A stretch of DNA of 11,359 bases. Origin: Baffinella frigidus. Taxonomy: Eukaryota; Cryptophyceae; Cryptomonadales; Baffinellaceae. Numbering within the stretch: position 1 is the first letter of the stretch; every line of letters begins with the position of its first letter. Positions 9,411 to 11,359 of the stretch are shown here, piece by piece. Below the pieces are notes generated by a model. That model was not told where the DNA came from, did no database searches, and saw only the letters and a program-made list of their open reading frames with translations. Where the stretch lies: positions 407,548-418,906 of the forward strand of contig MU646589.1 in assembly GCA_026770585.1 (NCBI GenBank), in the 5' to 3' direction. The position numbers were made by a program, and so were the translations under genes.

Positions 9411-11215
9411 GTCTATGTCTCTGTCTGTCTGTCGCTGTCTCTCTCTCGCTCTCTCTCTCCCTCGTTTTATTACTCGCAAGCCTTAAGTTGAAACGAGCCT
9501 TAAGTTGAAACCCTGAGCCCTTCGCGGATTCTCATCAAGCTCGCGGCGACGTGGGAGGGCATCAAAGCCGCCGAGGTTCCGAATCCCCAACCCCTGAATC
9601 ATGTTACCCTAATCCCCAACCTCTTTCTAACTCTCATTCTGTCTCTCTCTCTTTCTCGCTCTCTATCTTTTCTACTCTCACGCCCCCTGAACCCTATTAC
9701 GCTAAGCGTAATAGGGTAAACCCTGAACCCTGGACCTGGTTACCCCAAACGCTGAACTCTAAACTCTAATCCCTAAACTCTAACTCCTAACTCAGATCCT
9801 GGAGAAGGAAGGCATCACCTGCAACCTCACTCTCGTCTTCGGTGTCCTCCAGGCTAAACCCCAACCCATAAACCCTAAACCCTGAACCCTAAACCCTGAA
9901 ACCTAAACCCTAAACCCTAAACCCTAAACCCTGAACCCTAAACCCTAAACCCTAAACCCTAAACCCTTAACCCTGAACCATAAACTCTAAACCCTAAATT
10001 CTGAACCCTGATCTCTAAACCCTAAACCCTAAACACTAAACACTAAACCCTAACCCCCAAACCCCACCCCCCCCTCAGCTTTCCACTTCTGTATCAGGCT
10101 TCGATATTCACGCTGCTGTACCAGGAGTTAATATCCGAAGGACTCATATCGCCCTTGACTGGTTGATCTGTAGGGTTTAGGGTATAGGGTGTAGGCCTAC
10201 CGTAGACTTTGGAACAAAGGTCTCTCTCTCTAGGGAGTAACCCCTGCACTGTCTGCAGGCGGTCCTGCGCAGACACAGCCGTGGGGGGTGCATCCATGGT
10301 GTCAGGCCGTGTTGGTATTGATAAAGCTCTCTATTTTTGCTTTCATGCTTGGAACACGCTGGTATTAATAAAGCTCTCTATTTTTTCTTTCATCTTTGGA
10401 ATACGTTGGTATGAATAAAGCTTTCTCTTGCAGGCGGCCGCGCGCCGCATCTCGCCCTTCACGGGTCCATCTCTAGTGTTTACGGTTTACGGTTTACGGT
10501 TTACGGTTTAAGCCTAGAATAGGCTTTATGATAGAAAGTAGGTTCTCTCTCTATTTAGGGTGTAACCTCTTCACTGTCCGCCTGCGGTGTAACCCCTGTG
10601 CACTGTCCCGGAGAGCAGGCGGCCGCAGCGGCACAGGGGGGCGCGCCTCATCCCACCCTTCACGGGTTGATGTTTACGGTTTACGGTTTGCGGTTCACGG
10701 TTTACGGTTTCTGCCAACCGTAGGCTTGAGGATAAGGATCTCTCTCTTGCTAGGGTTTCAACCCAGCACTGTCCGCCTGCAGGATGTCACCCATGCGCAC
10801 CTTCTCGGACACCAGGCGGCGGCAGCAGGGTTTAGGCCTGTCGTAGGCTTTAGGGTTGAGGGTGGAGGGTTGAGGATCGATGGTCGAGGCTTGAGGGTTG
10901 AGGGTTGAGGGTTCAACGTAACCCCTGTGCCCTGTCCCGGACACCAGCGGCGCAGGCCGGCGCGCGGCTCATCTCGCCCTTCACGGCTTGATGTTTGGAG
11001 TTGAGGTTTCTGGGCTTGGGCCTACCGTAGGCTTCAGGGTCGAGGGTGGAGGATCGAGGGTCGAGGGTTGAGGCTTCAGGGTTGAGGGTTGAGGGTTGAG
11101 GGTGTAACCCCTGCACTCCCCACAGGCGGCCGCAGCGGCGCAGGCGGGCGCGCGCCTGATCTCGCCCTTCACGGGCCGCATCCTCGACTGGCACAAAGTC
11201 GACAAGAAACAGGAG
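3960..11215 (+). CDS. TAL: Transaldolase, TalA/TalB type, ten exons, 3'-truncated by window
   Basis: Transaldolase moves a three-carbon dihydroxyacetone unit from sedoheptulose 7-phosphate to glyceraldehyde 3-phosphate in the non-oxidative pentose phosphate pathway. Spliced exons are 3960/4008-4082, 4218-4252, 4363-4405, 5192-5244, 5472-5514, 6299-6379, 7603-7680, 9299-9364, 9796-9852 and 11126-11215. Counting from the ATG at 4008, 207 residues are present, and the phases join without a frame break. Visible motifs are VDTGD (Asp23), DATTNP (Asn45), LVPGYVSTE (Glu110), RILIKLAATWEG (Schiff-base Lys146), CNLTLVF (Asn168, Thr170), LISPF (Ser190) and GRILDW (Arg195). These match E. coli TalB Asp17, Asn35, Glu96, Lys132, Asn154, Thr156, Ser176 and Arg181 as I recall them. 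The bacterial enzyme has about 317 residues, so roughly 110-120 C-terminal residues lie beyond the window. The start is uncertain: ATGs at 3960, 3996, 4008 and 4014 are in frame. Introns run from 110 to 1618 bp. Splicing was inferred by homology, not from transcripts. Confidence 0.95.
4083..4217 (+). repeat. Intron 1: (CCCTAAA)n telomere-like tract
   Basis: A 135-bp GT-AG intron made almost wholly of CCCTAAA and near variants (CCCTGAA, CCTGAACAA). The acceptor is CCTAG|GACC. It lies between two coding exons, so this is interstitial and not a chromosome end. Confidence 0.9.
4218..4252 (+). CDS. TAL: TAL exon 2
   Basis: Encodes DLTVIEELGKTG, which follows the VDTG of exon 1 as in the family (DTGD). 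It ends two bases into a Gly codon, before the donor GTACACC at 4253. Length 35 nt. Confidence 0.9.
4253..4362 (+). repeat. Intron 2: (CCCCAAA)n tract
   Basis: A 110-bp GT-AG intron. Its 5' two thirds are the CCCCAAA variant, then it grades into CTCTAAA and CCCTAAA near the acceptor. GGTACA occurs at both boundaries (4252-4257 and 4362-4367). Confidence 0.9.
4363..4405 (+). CDS. TAL: TAL exon 3 (DATTNP motif)
   Basis: Encodes YITDATTNPLFVSQ after completing the split Gly codon. DATTNP is a signature of transaldolases, and its Asn is an active-site residue. Donor CAG|GTCCTG, phase 0. Confidence 0.95.
4406..4488 (+). repeat. Intron 3, 5' part: degenerate heptamer repeats
   Basis: The start of the 786-bp intron 3 (4406-5191). 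It holds degenerate CCCCAAA/CCCTAAA-like units such as AACCCCTAAACCCCGAAC, then unique sequence leading into small inverted-repeat elements. Confidence 0.7.
4489..4538 (+). repeat. 14-nt direct repeats flanking a terminal-repeat fragment
   Basis: CCGACCCGGGAGAT occurs at 4489-4502 and again at 4525-4538. Between them lies ATACTGAGGCAGAGCTGGAA, the terminal sequence of the local inverted-repeat family. It could be a small insertion with its target duplication or a 36-bp tandem duplication. Confidence 0.7.
4541..4669. mobile_element. Short inverted-repeat element (imperfect)
   Basis: Starts TAGCTCTGCCCCACTAAAT and ends AACTCGAACAGCGCTA. The inner arms CGTCTCATCATTA (4561-4573) and TAATGATGAGACG (4633-4645) are perfect complements. 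The outer arms match poorly. Its ends resemble the TAGCTCTGCC termini of other elements in this window. Confidence 0.55.
4675..4870. mobile_element. Long hairpin element with 76-bp arms
   Basis: The left arm (4675-4750) and right arm (4795-4870) are reverse complements with only about two mismatches. They are separated by an AT-rich loop of about 44 bp. The arms start TAGAGCGGTTTTCTCATCTG. An ORF at 4635-4874 exists only because the palindrome is open and resembles nothing known. Just outside the right arm comes CTGAGGCAGAGCT, the family terminus. It is probably a non-autonomous MITE-like element in intron 3 that would form a strong RNA stem-loop in the pre-mRNA. Confidence 0.85.
4869..4999. 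mobile_element. Inverted-repeat element, CTGAGGCAGAGCT family
   Basis: Terminal inverted repeats of about 33 bp: the left arm is at 4869-4903 (TACTGAGGCAGAGCTGG then AACTGGCGAGGCC) and the right arm at 4966-4999. The interior (GCTAGGAGATCTTCCC, then CCCTCTACAGCTCTCTCTC) is closely similar to the interior of the element at 3535-3641, so they form one family. Confidence 0.85.
5000..5191 (+). repeat. Intron 3, 3' part: terminus fragment and (AACCATA)n
   Basis: CTGCGGCAGAACTAGC at 5028-5043 looks like another, diverged element end. Unique sequence follows to about 5135. Then comes a short AACCATAAACCATAA run (5139-5185), a further heptamer variant, before the acceptor ACACAG|GCC. Confidence 0.6.
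5192..5244 (+). CDS. TAL: TAL exon 4
   Basis: Encodes AGTSGDPRYVAFVDEAIK. It aligns with the family helix that follows DATTNP (in TalB, EYRKLIDDAVAWAK). It ends two bases into the Lys codon at donor AA|GTACC. Confidence 0.85.
5245..5471 (+). repeat. Intron 4: (CCCTAAA)n tract
   Basis: A 227-bp GT-AG intron consisting almost entirely of CCCTAAA units with a few variants. GTAC is repeated at both boundaries (5245-5248 and 5472-5475). Confidence 0.9.
5472..5514 (+). CDS. TAL: TAL exon 5
   Basis: Completes the Lys codon and encodes YANEEGKTLDDNAK, the solvent-exposed helix region between exons 4 and 6. Donor AAG|GTCTAG, phase 0. Confidence 0.85.
5515..5777 (+). repeat. Intron 5, 5' part: (TTTAGGG)n in the opposite orientation
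   Basis: Degenerate TTTAGGG, TTCAGGG and GGGTGTA units. The G-rich strand is the coding strand here, opposite to introns 1-4. Confidence 0.85.
5778..5972. mobile_element. Inverted-repeat element, CTAGCTCTGCCTCA family
   Basis: The outer ends are CTAGCTTTGCCTCA (5778) and its complement TGACTCAGGCAGAGCTAG (to 5972). Inside are the complementary pairs GGCTCCTCATTAAAT and ATTTGATGAGGAGCC, and CGCGTTTGTACGCAGTCC against GGACTGCATACAAACGCG, around an AT-rich core with repeated ATCGATTTATTTT. About 195 bp, with no coding capacity. Confidence 0.85.
5973..6298 (+). other. Intron 5, 3' part: no recognised feature
   Basis: Unique sequence up to the acceptor GGATAG|GTGGGC. I see no exon copy, repeat array or convincing ORF here. 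A 68-codon open frame (5954-6160) begins in the neighbouring element and has no recognisable product. Confidence 0.5.
6299..6379 (+). CDS. TAL: TAL exon 6 (catalytic Glu)
   Basis: Encodes VGLAIDRLAVNLGTAISK, then LVPGYVSTE. The final Glu matches TalB Glu96, which activates the catalytic water. Donor GAG|GTGAAC, phase 0. Three shorter copies follow in intron 6. Confidence 0.95.
6386..6462 (+). repeat. Intron 6 start: (CCCGAAA)n tract
   Basis: After a few CCCTAGA units, the tract becomes regular CCCGAAA/CCTGAAA, a heptamer variant I see repeated regularly only here. Confidence 0.85.
6463..6510 (+). pseudogene. TAL exon 6 copy b (3' half)
   Basis: Encodes LGTEISKIVPGYASTK, aligning with exon 6 residues LGTAISKLVPGYVSTE, and keeps a donor (AAG|GTGAGC). 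The catalytic Glu is replaced by Lys (GAG to AAG). No acceptor AG sits at its 5' edge, and it joins the heptamer tract directly. A relic or non-functional duplicate. Confidence 0.85.
6638..6676 (+). pseudogene. TAL exon 6 copy c (3' end)
   Basis: Encodes AISKLVPGYVYTE and ends in donor GAG|GTGAGC. The Glu is kept and Ser is replaced by Tyr. Just before it, a short segment (CATACGCCACGCGATC) is tandemly repeated. The open frame 6533-6943 that contains it is not otherwise protein-like. Confidence 0.85.
6788..6825 (+). pseudogene. TAL exon 6 copy d (11-bp deletion)
   Basis: CGGAACCGCGATCTCGAAG joins directly to GTACGTCAGCACTGAG, lacking the 11 bases that encode the LVPG stretch, which breaks the frame. 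The donor has become GTTAGC. The 3' flank (CCGCCCCACTCCACAC) resembles that of copy b, so exon and flanking intron were duplicated together. Confidence 0.8.
6826..7395 (+). other. Intron 6, central part: unique sequence, weak inverted repeat
   Basis: AAAAGTCAACTTGCCCAGATT near 6869 is partly complementary to AATCTGG (6970s) and GGGTGAGTTGACTTT (6994-7008), suggesting a diverged inverted-repeat element of about 140 bp. The remainder to 7395 is AT-richer unique sequence without a convincing ORF or exon copy. Confidence 0.4.
7028..7052. other. Perfect 10-bp hairpin
   Basis: CGGCTGTTCG, then TTTTT, then CGAACAGCCG: a perfect stem with a T5 loop inside intron 6. No promoter or RNA gene was recognised around it. 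Confidence 0.75.
7396..7467 (+). pseudogene. TAL exon 7 copy a (acceptor plus 5' two thirds)
   Basis: Duplicates the intron end (GACGAGGCTCATAACCTACAG) and then exon 7 as VDPRLSILMEESLT. After 7458 it diverges, so the second half of the exon and the donor are lost. An acceptor is present at 7415-7416, so inclusion would be possible but would run to a stop codon soon after. Confidence 0.85.
7468..7602 (+). other. Intron 6, 3' end, with duplicated acceptor context
   Basis: Unique sequence ending in TGACGAGGCTCGTAACCTGCAG, the acceptor of exon 7. The same 22 bases with two changes sit before copy a at 7395-7416. Confidence 0.7.
7603..7680 (+). CDS. TAL: TAL exon 7
   Basis: Encodes VDPRLSFSMEESLTR, then ARGIIAMYEKE. 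It aligns without gaps to TalB VDARLSYDTEASIAKAKRL and beyond. Acceptor CAG|GTGGAC, donor GAG|GTGCCT, phase 0. It is the only full-length copy among at least five related segments (7396-8452), which is why I take it as the working exon. Confidence 0.95.
7705..7792 (+). repeat. CT-rich tract, intron 7
   Basis: (CT)n with short T runs. It lies just upstream of exon 7 copy c and would serve as a polypyrimidine tract for its acceptor. Confidence 0.8.
7807..7860 (+). pseudogene. TAL exon 7 copy c (3' two thirds)
   Basis: Acceptor TTCAG|GAG, then EAKSLTRARGIIVMYEKE, in phase with the family. It lacks the VDPRLSFSM start. The donor position reads GAG|GCCTAA, so a GC donor (as in intron 9) is conceivable. 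Otherwise it reads into a stop (TAA at 7864). Inclusion after exon 7 would duplicate a helix, so I regard it as a relic or an alternative exon. Confidence 0.8.
7864..7911 (+). repeat. CCCTAAA/CCCTACA tract
   Basis: Short degenerate heptamer run following exon 7 copy c. Confidence 0.75.
7911..7980 (+). repeat. Duplicated segment in intron 7 (first copy)
   Basis: GGCGCATCACCGCCATGTTG through GGCGAAGGATGCAGGGTT and on to GAGGTGGAGG recurs at 8368-8446. GCATCACCGCCATGT resembles the exon 7 stretch GCATCATCGCGATGT, so this may itself be a decayed exon 7 copy. Confidence 0.7.
7966..8058 (+). pseudogene. TAL exon 7 copy d (interrupted)
   Basis: GTGGAGGAGAGCCT (as in the MEESL codons) is separated by about 36 bp of unrelated sequence from 8020-8058, which encodes TRARGIIAMYEKE and ends in a good donor (GAA|GTATCA). 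No usable acceptor is evident. Confidence 0.75.
8059..8165 (+). other. Intron 7: short heptamer runs and unique AT-richer sequence
   Basis: CCCTAGATCCTAAACCC (8070-8086) and CCCTAAATCCTCAACCCC (about 8145-8163) flank a short unique segment. No gene seen. Confidence 0.6.
8166..8203 (+). repeat. CT-rich tract before exon 7 copy e
   Basis: (CT)n with a C7 run, directly abutting the exon 7 fragment at 8204 without an intervening AG. Confidence 0.8.
8204..8233 (+). pseudogene. TAL exon 7 copy e (last 10 codons)
   Basis: Encodes RGIIAMYGKE and keeps the donor context GAG|GTGCCTAAG, close to GAG|GTGCCTACA of the working exon. The acceptor is absent. Confidence 0.8.
8247..8345 (+). repeat. (CCCTACA)n heptamer array
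   Basis: About ten consecutive, nearly perfect CCCTACA units (8250-8330), a variant distinct from the CCCTAAA of the other introns. The apparent protein (TLHPTPY repeats) is a translation artefact. Confidence 0.9.
8368..8452 (+). repeat. Duplicated segment in intron 7 (second copy)
   Basis: Second copy of the 7911-7980 segment (GCGCATCACCGCCATGTTGA, GGCGAAGGATGCAGGGTT), ending GAGGTGGAGGCGAGTCT, which still resembles the exon 7 MEESL codons. Confidence 0.7.
8453..8650. other. Possible weak inverted-repeat element and G-run
   Basis: TAGCCACTTAGCAGCC (8453-8468) is partly complementary to GGC..GCTAAGTGG near 8580-8592. Between them lies AT-richer unique sequence and a run of about twelve G (8562-8574). 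Beyond 8593 I see nothing further. Confidence 0.4.
8651..9032 (+). repeat. Four copies of a 43-bp dispersed/tandem repeat
   Basis: TGTAACACTCGAGAATTTGT followed by GACTTTATGGGTATCGGGCA occurs at 8651-8692, 8703-8747, 8766-8796 (partial) and 8989-9032, with a few changes in each. The first three are in tandem. The fourth follows about 190 bp of GC-rich unique sequence without a recognised feature. Function unknown. Confidence 0.85.
9076..9298 (+). repeat. Three tandem copies of the exon 8 acceptor region
   Basis: GCCCGGGCAAACAGGGGGT occurs at 9126, 9193 and 9285. In each case it is preceded by CGGATTCGC or CTGATTCGCG and further up by CTTGAT(G/A)CTTTA. The third leads into the real exon 8. 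After the CAG, copy two reads GVPRS and copy one reads GVSCS, so the first codons of exon 8 were duplicated too. Three equivalent AG acceptors therefore precede the exon. Confidence 0.9.
9299..9364 (+). CDS. TAL: TAL exon 8 (Schiff-base lysine)
   Basis: Encodes GVPRSRILIKLAATWEGIKA, then AE. The Lys in ILIKL is the Schiff-base residue. Spacing from the preceding YEKE matches TalB exactly. Acceptor AACAG|GGGGTG, donor GAG|GTTATG, phase 0. A near-identical second copy lies at 9518-9575. Confidence 0.95.
9376..9472 (+). repeat. CT-rich microsatellite in intron 8
   Basis: (CT)n of about 30 bp, then TCTATG and CTGT variants and more CT. It lies between the two exon 8 copies. Confidence 0.9.
9518..9575 (+). 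pseudogene. TAL exon 8 copy 2 (RILIKLAATWEGIKAAE intact)
   Basis: From 9525 the 51 bases encode exactly the same 17 residues as exon 8, including the catalytic Lys. Only three nucleotides differ, all at synonymous third positions (ATC/ATT, CTG/CTC, GCA/GCG). The donor GAG|GTTCCG is good. The 5' end differs: the nearest AG (9516-9517) leaves C CCT TCG CGG, one base out of phase with exon 7. It could be a very recent duplicate, an alternative exon, or a relic. Confidence 0.75.
9637..9680 (+). repeat. CT-rich tract in intron 8
   Basis: TCTGTCTCTCTCTCTTTCTC and similar sequence downstream of exon 8 copy 2, giving both copies a CT-rich 3' flank. Confidence 0.75.
9691..9717. repeat. Perfect 27-bp palindrome
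   Basis: ACCCTATTACGCT, a central A, then AGCGTAATAGGGT: 13-bp arms with no mismatch. It sits between heptamer units so that CCCTGAACCC continues into it. Confidence 0.9.
9718..9795 (+). repeat. Intron 8 end: degenerate heptamers
   Basis: AAACCCTGAACCCTGG, then CTAAACTCTAATCCC-type units up to the acceptor CTCAG|ATC. Confidence 0.75.
9796..9852 (+). CDS. TAL: TAL exon 9
   Basis: Encodes ILEKEGITCNLTLVFGVLQ, matching TalB LEKEGINCNLTLLFSFAQ. It contains the active-site Asn and Thr (CNLT). It is the only exon here that starts with A after the acceptor AG. The donor is CAG|GCTAAA, a GC donor with no GT nearby that would preserve the family alignment. Confidence 0.93.
9853..10073 (+). repeat. 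Intron 9 start: (CCCTAAA)n tract
   Basis: The 1273-bp intron 9 (9853-11125) begins with about 220 bp of CCCTAAA and CCCTGAA units, then a short C-rich run. Confidence 0.9.
10074..10236 (+). other. Intron 9: unique segment with a faint exon 10 echo
   Basis: ATATCGCCCTTGACTGGTTGAT (about 10146-10167) resembles CTCGCCCTTCACGGGTTGAT of the exon 10 copies. A short GGGTTTAGGGTATAGG run and CCTACCGTAG follow. Confidence 0.45.
10237..10295 (+). pseudogene. Exon 10 acceptor-region copy a (decayed)
   Basis: GTAACCCCTGCACTGTCTGCAG, then GCGGTCCTGCGCAGACACAG, resembling the intron end plus GCGGCCGC-AGCGGCGCAG start of exon 10, with frame lost. Confidence 0.55.
10305..10430 (+). repeat. 47-bp tandem repeat, about 2.7 copies
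   Basis: Units of CGTTGGTATTGATAAAGCTC, then TCTATTTTTGCTTTCAT and TTGGAATA, recur at a 47-bp period (GGTAT at 10314, 10361, 10408). The third unit ends in CTTTCTCTTGCAG, so the repeat itself supplies a pyrimidine tract and acceptor for exon 10 copy b. AATAAAG in two units resembles a poly(A) signal. Confidence 0.85.
10431..10467 (+). pseudogene. TAL exon 10 copy b
   Basis: TTGCAG|GCGGCCGCGCGCCGC then ATCTCGCCCTTCACGGGT encodes AAARRISPFTG. It keeps the acceptor, the frame and the ISPFTG motif with its Ser, but lacks 15 bases (five codons) of the alanine-rich part and everything after TG. Confidence 0.85.
10484..10511 (+). repeat. (TTTACGG)n heptamer run
   Basis: Four TTTACGG units. The same variant occurs at 10672-10710 after exon 10 copy c. 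Confidence 0.85.
10588..10668 (+). pseudogene. TAL exon 10 copy c
   Basis: GTGTAACCCCTGTGCACTGT leads to GAGCAG|GCGGCCGCAGCGGCACAG. It then continues toward CACCCTTCACGGG with a 2-base loss that shifts the frame before the SPF motif. Acceptor kept, donor absent. Confidence 0.85.
10672..10710 (+). repeat. (TTTACGG)n heptamer run, second
   Basis: TTTACGGTTTACGGTTTGCG and similar units directly downstream of exon 10 copy c, matching the run after copy b. Confidence 0.85.
10760..10830 (+). pseudogene. Exon 10 copy d (fragment)
   Basis: CAGCACTGTCCGCCTGCAGG, then ACACCAGGCGGCGGCAGCAG, resembling acceptor plus the first codons of exon 10. It ends in GGGTTTAGG. Confidence 0.55.
10838..10916 (+). 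repeat. (GGGTTGA)n heptamers
   Basis: TAGGGTTGAGGGTGGAGG and GAGGGTTGAGGGTTGAGG units, yet another variant with the G-rich strand on +. Confidence 0.85.
10917..10991 (+). pseudogene. TAL exon 10 copy e
   Basis: CGTAACCCCTGTGCCCTGTC leads to ACCAG|CGGCGCAGGCC. The segment encodes AQAGARLISPFTA in open frame and includes the active-site Ser context. The first codons are missing. After ACGGC it diverges to TTGATGTTT, as copy c does after its ACGGG. Confidence 0.85.
11035..11104 (+). repeat. (GGGTTGA)/(GGGTCGA)n heptamers before exon 10
   Basis: Degenerate units from CAGGGTCGAGGGTGG through GAGGGTTGAGGGTTGAGG, followed by TGTAACCCCTGCACTCCCCACAG, the acceptor context. Confidence 0.85.
11126..11215 (+). 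CDS. TAL: TAL exon 10 (LISPFTGRILDW)
   Basis: Encodes AAAAAQAGARLISPFTGRIL, then DWHKVDKKQE. It aligns with TalB [20 protein letters not shown]. Ser and Arg of the phosphate and substrate site are present. The acceptor CCACAG|GCG matches the GC donor of exon 9 with a shared CAGGC. Donor GAG|GTCTAC at 11216. Up to five truncated copies precede it in intron 9. Confidence 0.95.
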
Positions 11216-11359
11216 GTCTACCCTATTCCCTGAACCCTGAACCCTGAGCCCTGAACTCTGAACCCTGAACCCTGAACCCTGAACCCTGAACCCTGAACCC
11301 TGAACCCTGAACCCTGAACCCTGAACCCTGAACCCTGAACCCTGAACCCTAAACCCTAC
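11216..11359 (+). repeat. Intron 10 (partial): (CCCTGAA)n array
   Basis: After GTCTACCCTATTC there are about 17 CCCTGAA units, nearly perfect, to the window edge, where they turn into CCCTAAA. Confidence 0.9.

Noticed and set aside
10528-11205. Open frames with STLNPQPSTL-type repeats
   Set aside because: Translations of heptamer repeats in intron 9.

Overview
This is a piece of a eukaryotic nuclear genome, most likely from a unicellular alga or other protist. The only gene I can identify firmly is a class-I (Schiff-base) transaldolase of the TalA/TalB type on the + strand. It is broken into at least ten short exons, GC-rich at third codon positions, between about 3960 and the right edge. 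Spliced in phase, the exons give about 207 residues from the methionine at 4008, with every expected active-site residue in place. The C-terminal third lies beyond the window. I cannot fix the taxon from sequence alone. The Arabidopsis-type telomere-like heptamer (TTTAGGG and variants), the AG|G acceptors, one GC donor and the short inverted-repeat elements fit repeat-rich algal genomes such as prasinophytes, haptophytes or dinoflagellates. No dinoflagellate spliced leader was seen.

Layout. 1-834: CT-rich microsatellites alternating with an approximately 82-bp satellite unit (three full copies and one partial). 835-2610: non-coding DNA with several inverted-repeat (MITE-like) elements, an interstitial TTTAGGG tract, a 51-bp tandem repeat and a 68-bp dispersed repeat. 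2679-3098 (- strand): a weakly supported ORF opening with a convincing signal-peptide-like N-terminus, possibly a gene divergent from the transaldolase. 3099-3959: 5' flank of the transaldolase, with a duplicated 131-bp block and a small inverted-repeat element. 3960-11215: transaldolase exons 1-10. 11216-end: start of intron 10, a (CCCTGAA)n tract.

The introns are the remarkable part. They contain (i) telomere-like heptamer tracts, with different introns carrying different variants (CCCTAAA, CCCCAAA, CCCGAAA, CCCTACA, CCCTGAA, TTTACGG, GGGTTGA) and either orientation; (ii) a family of short elements whose inverted termini resemble CTAGCTCTGCCTCAGTA; (iii) serial partial copies of the neighbouring exons. 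Exons 6, 7, 8 and 10 each have one to five extra, partly degenerate copies within adjacent introns, often with splice-site sequence attached. Most intron boundaries also carry a 4-6 nt direct repeat across donor and acceptor, as expected of introns gained by insertion with target-site duplication. Together these suggest a gene whose introns grew by repeated local duplication of exon ends plus insertion of small elements and heptamer expansion, while one intact reading path survived.
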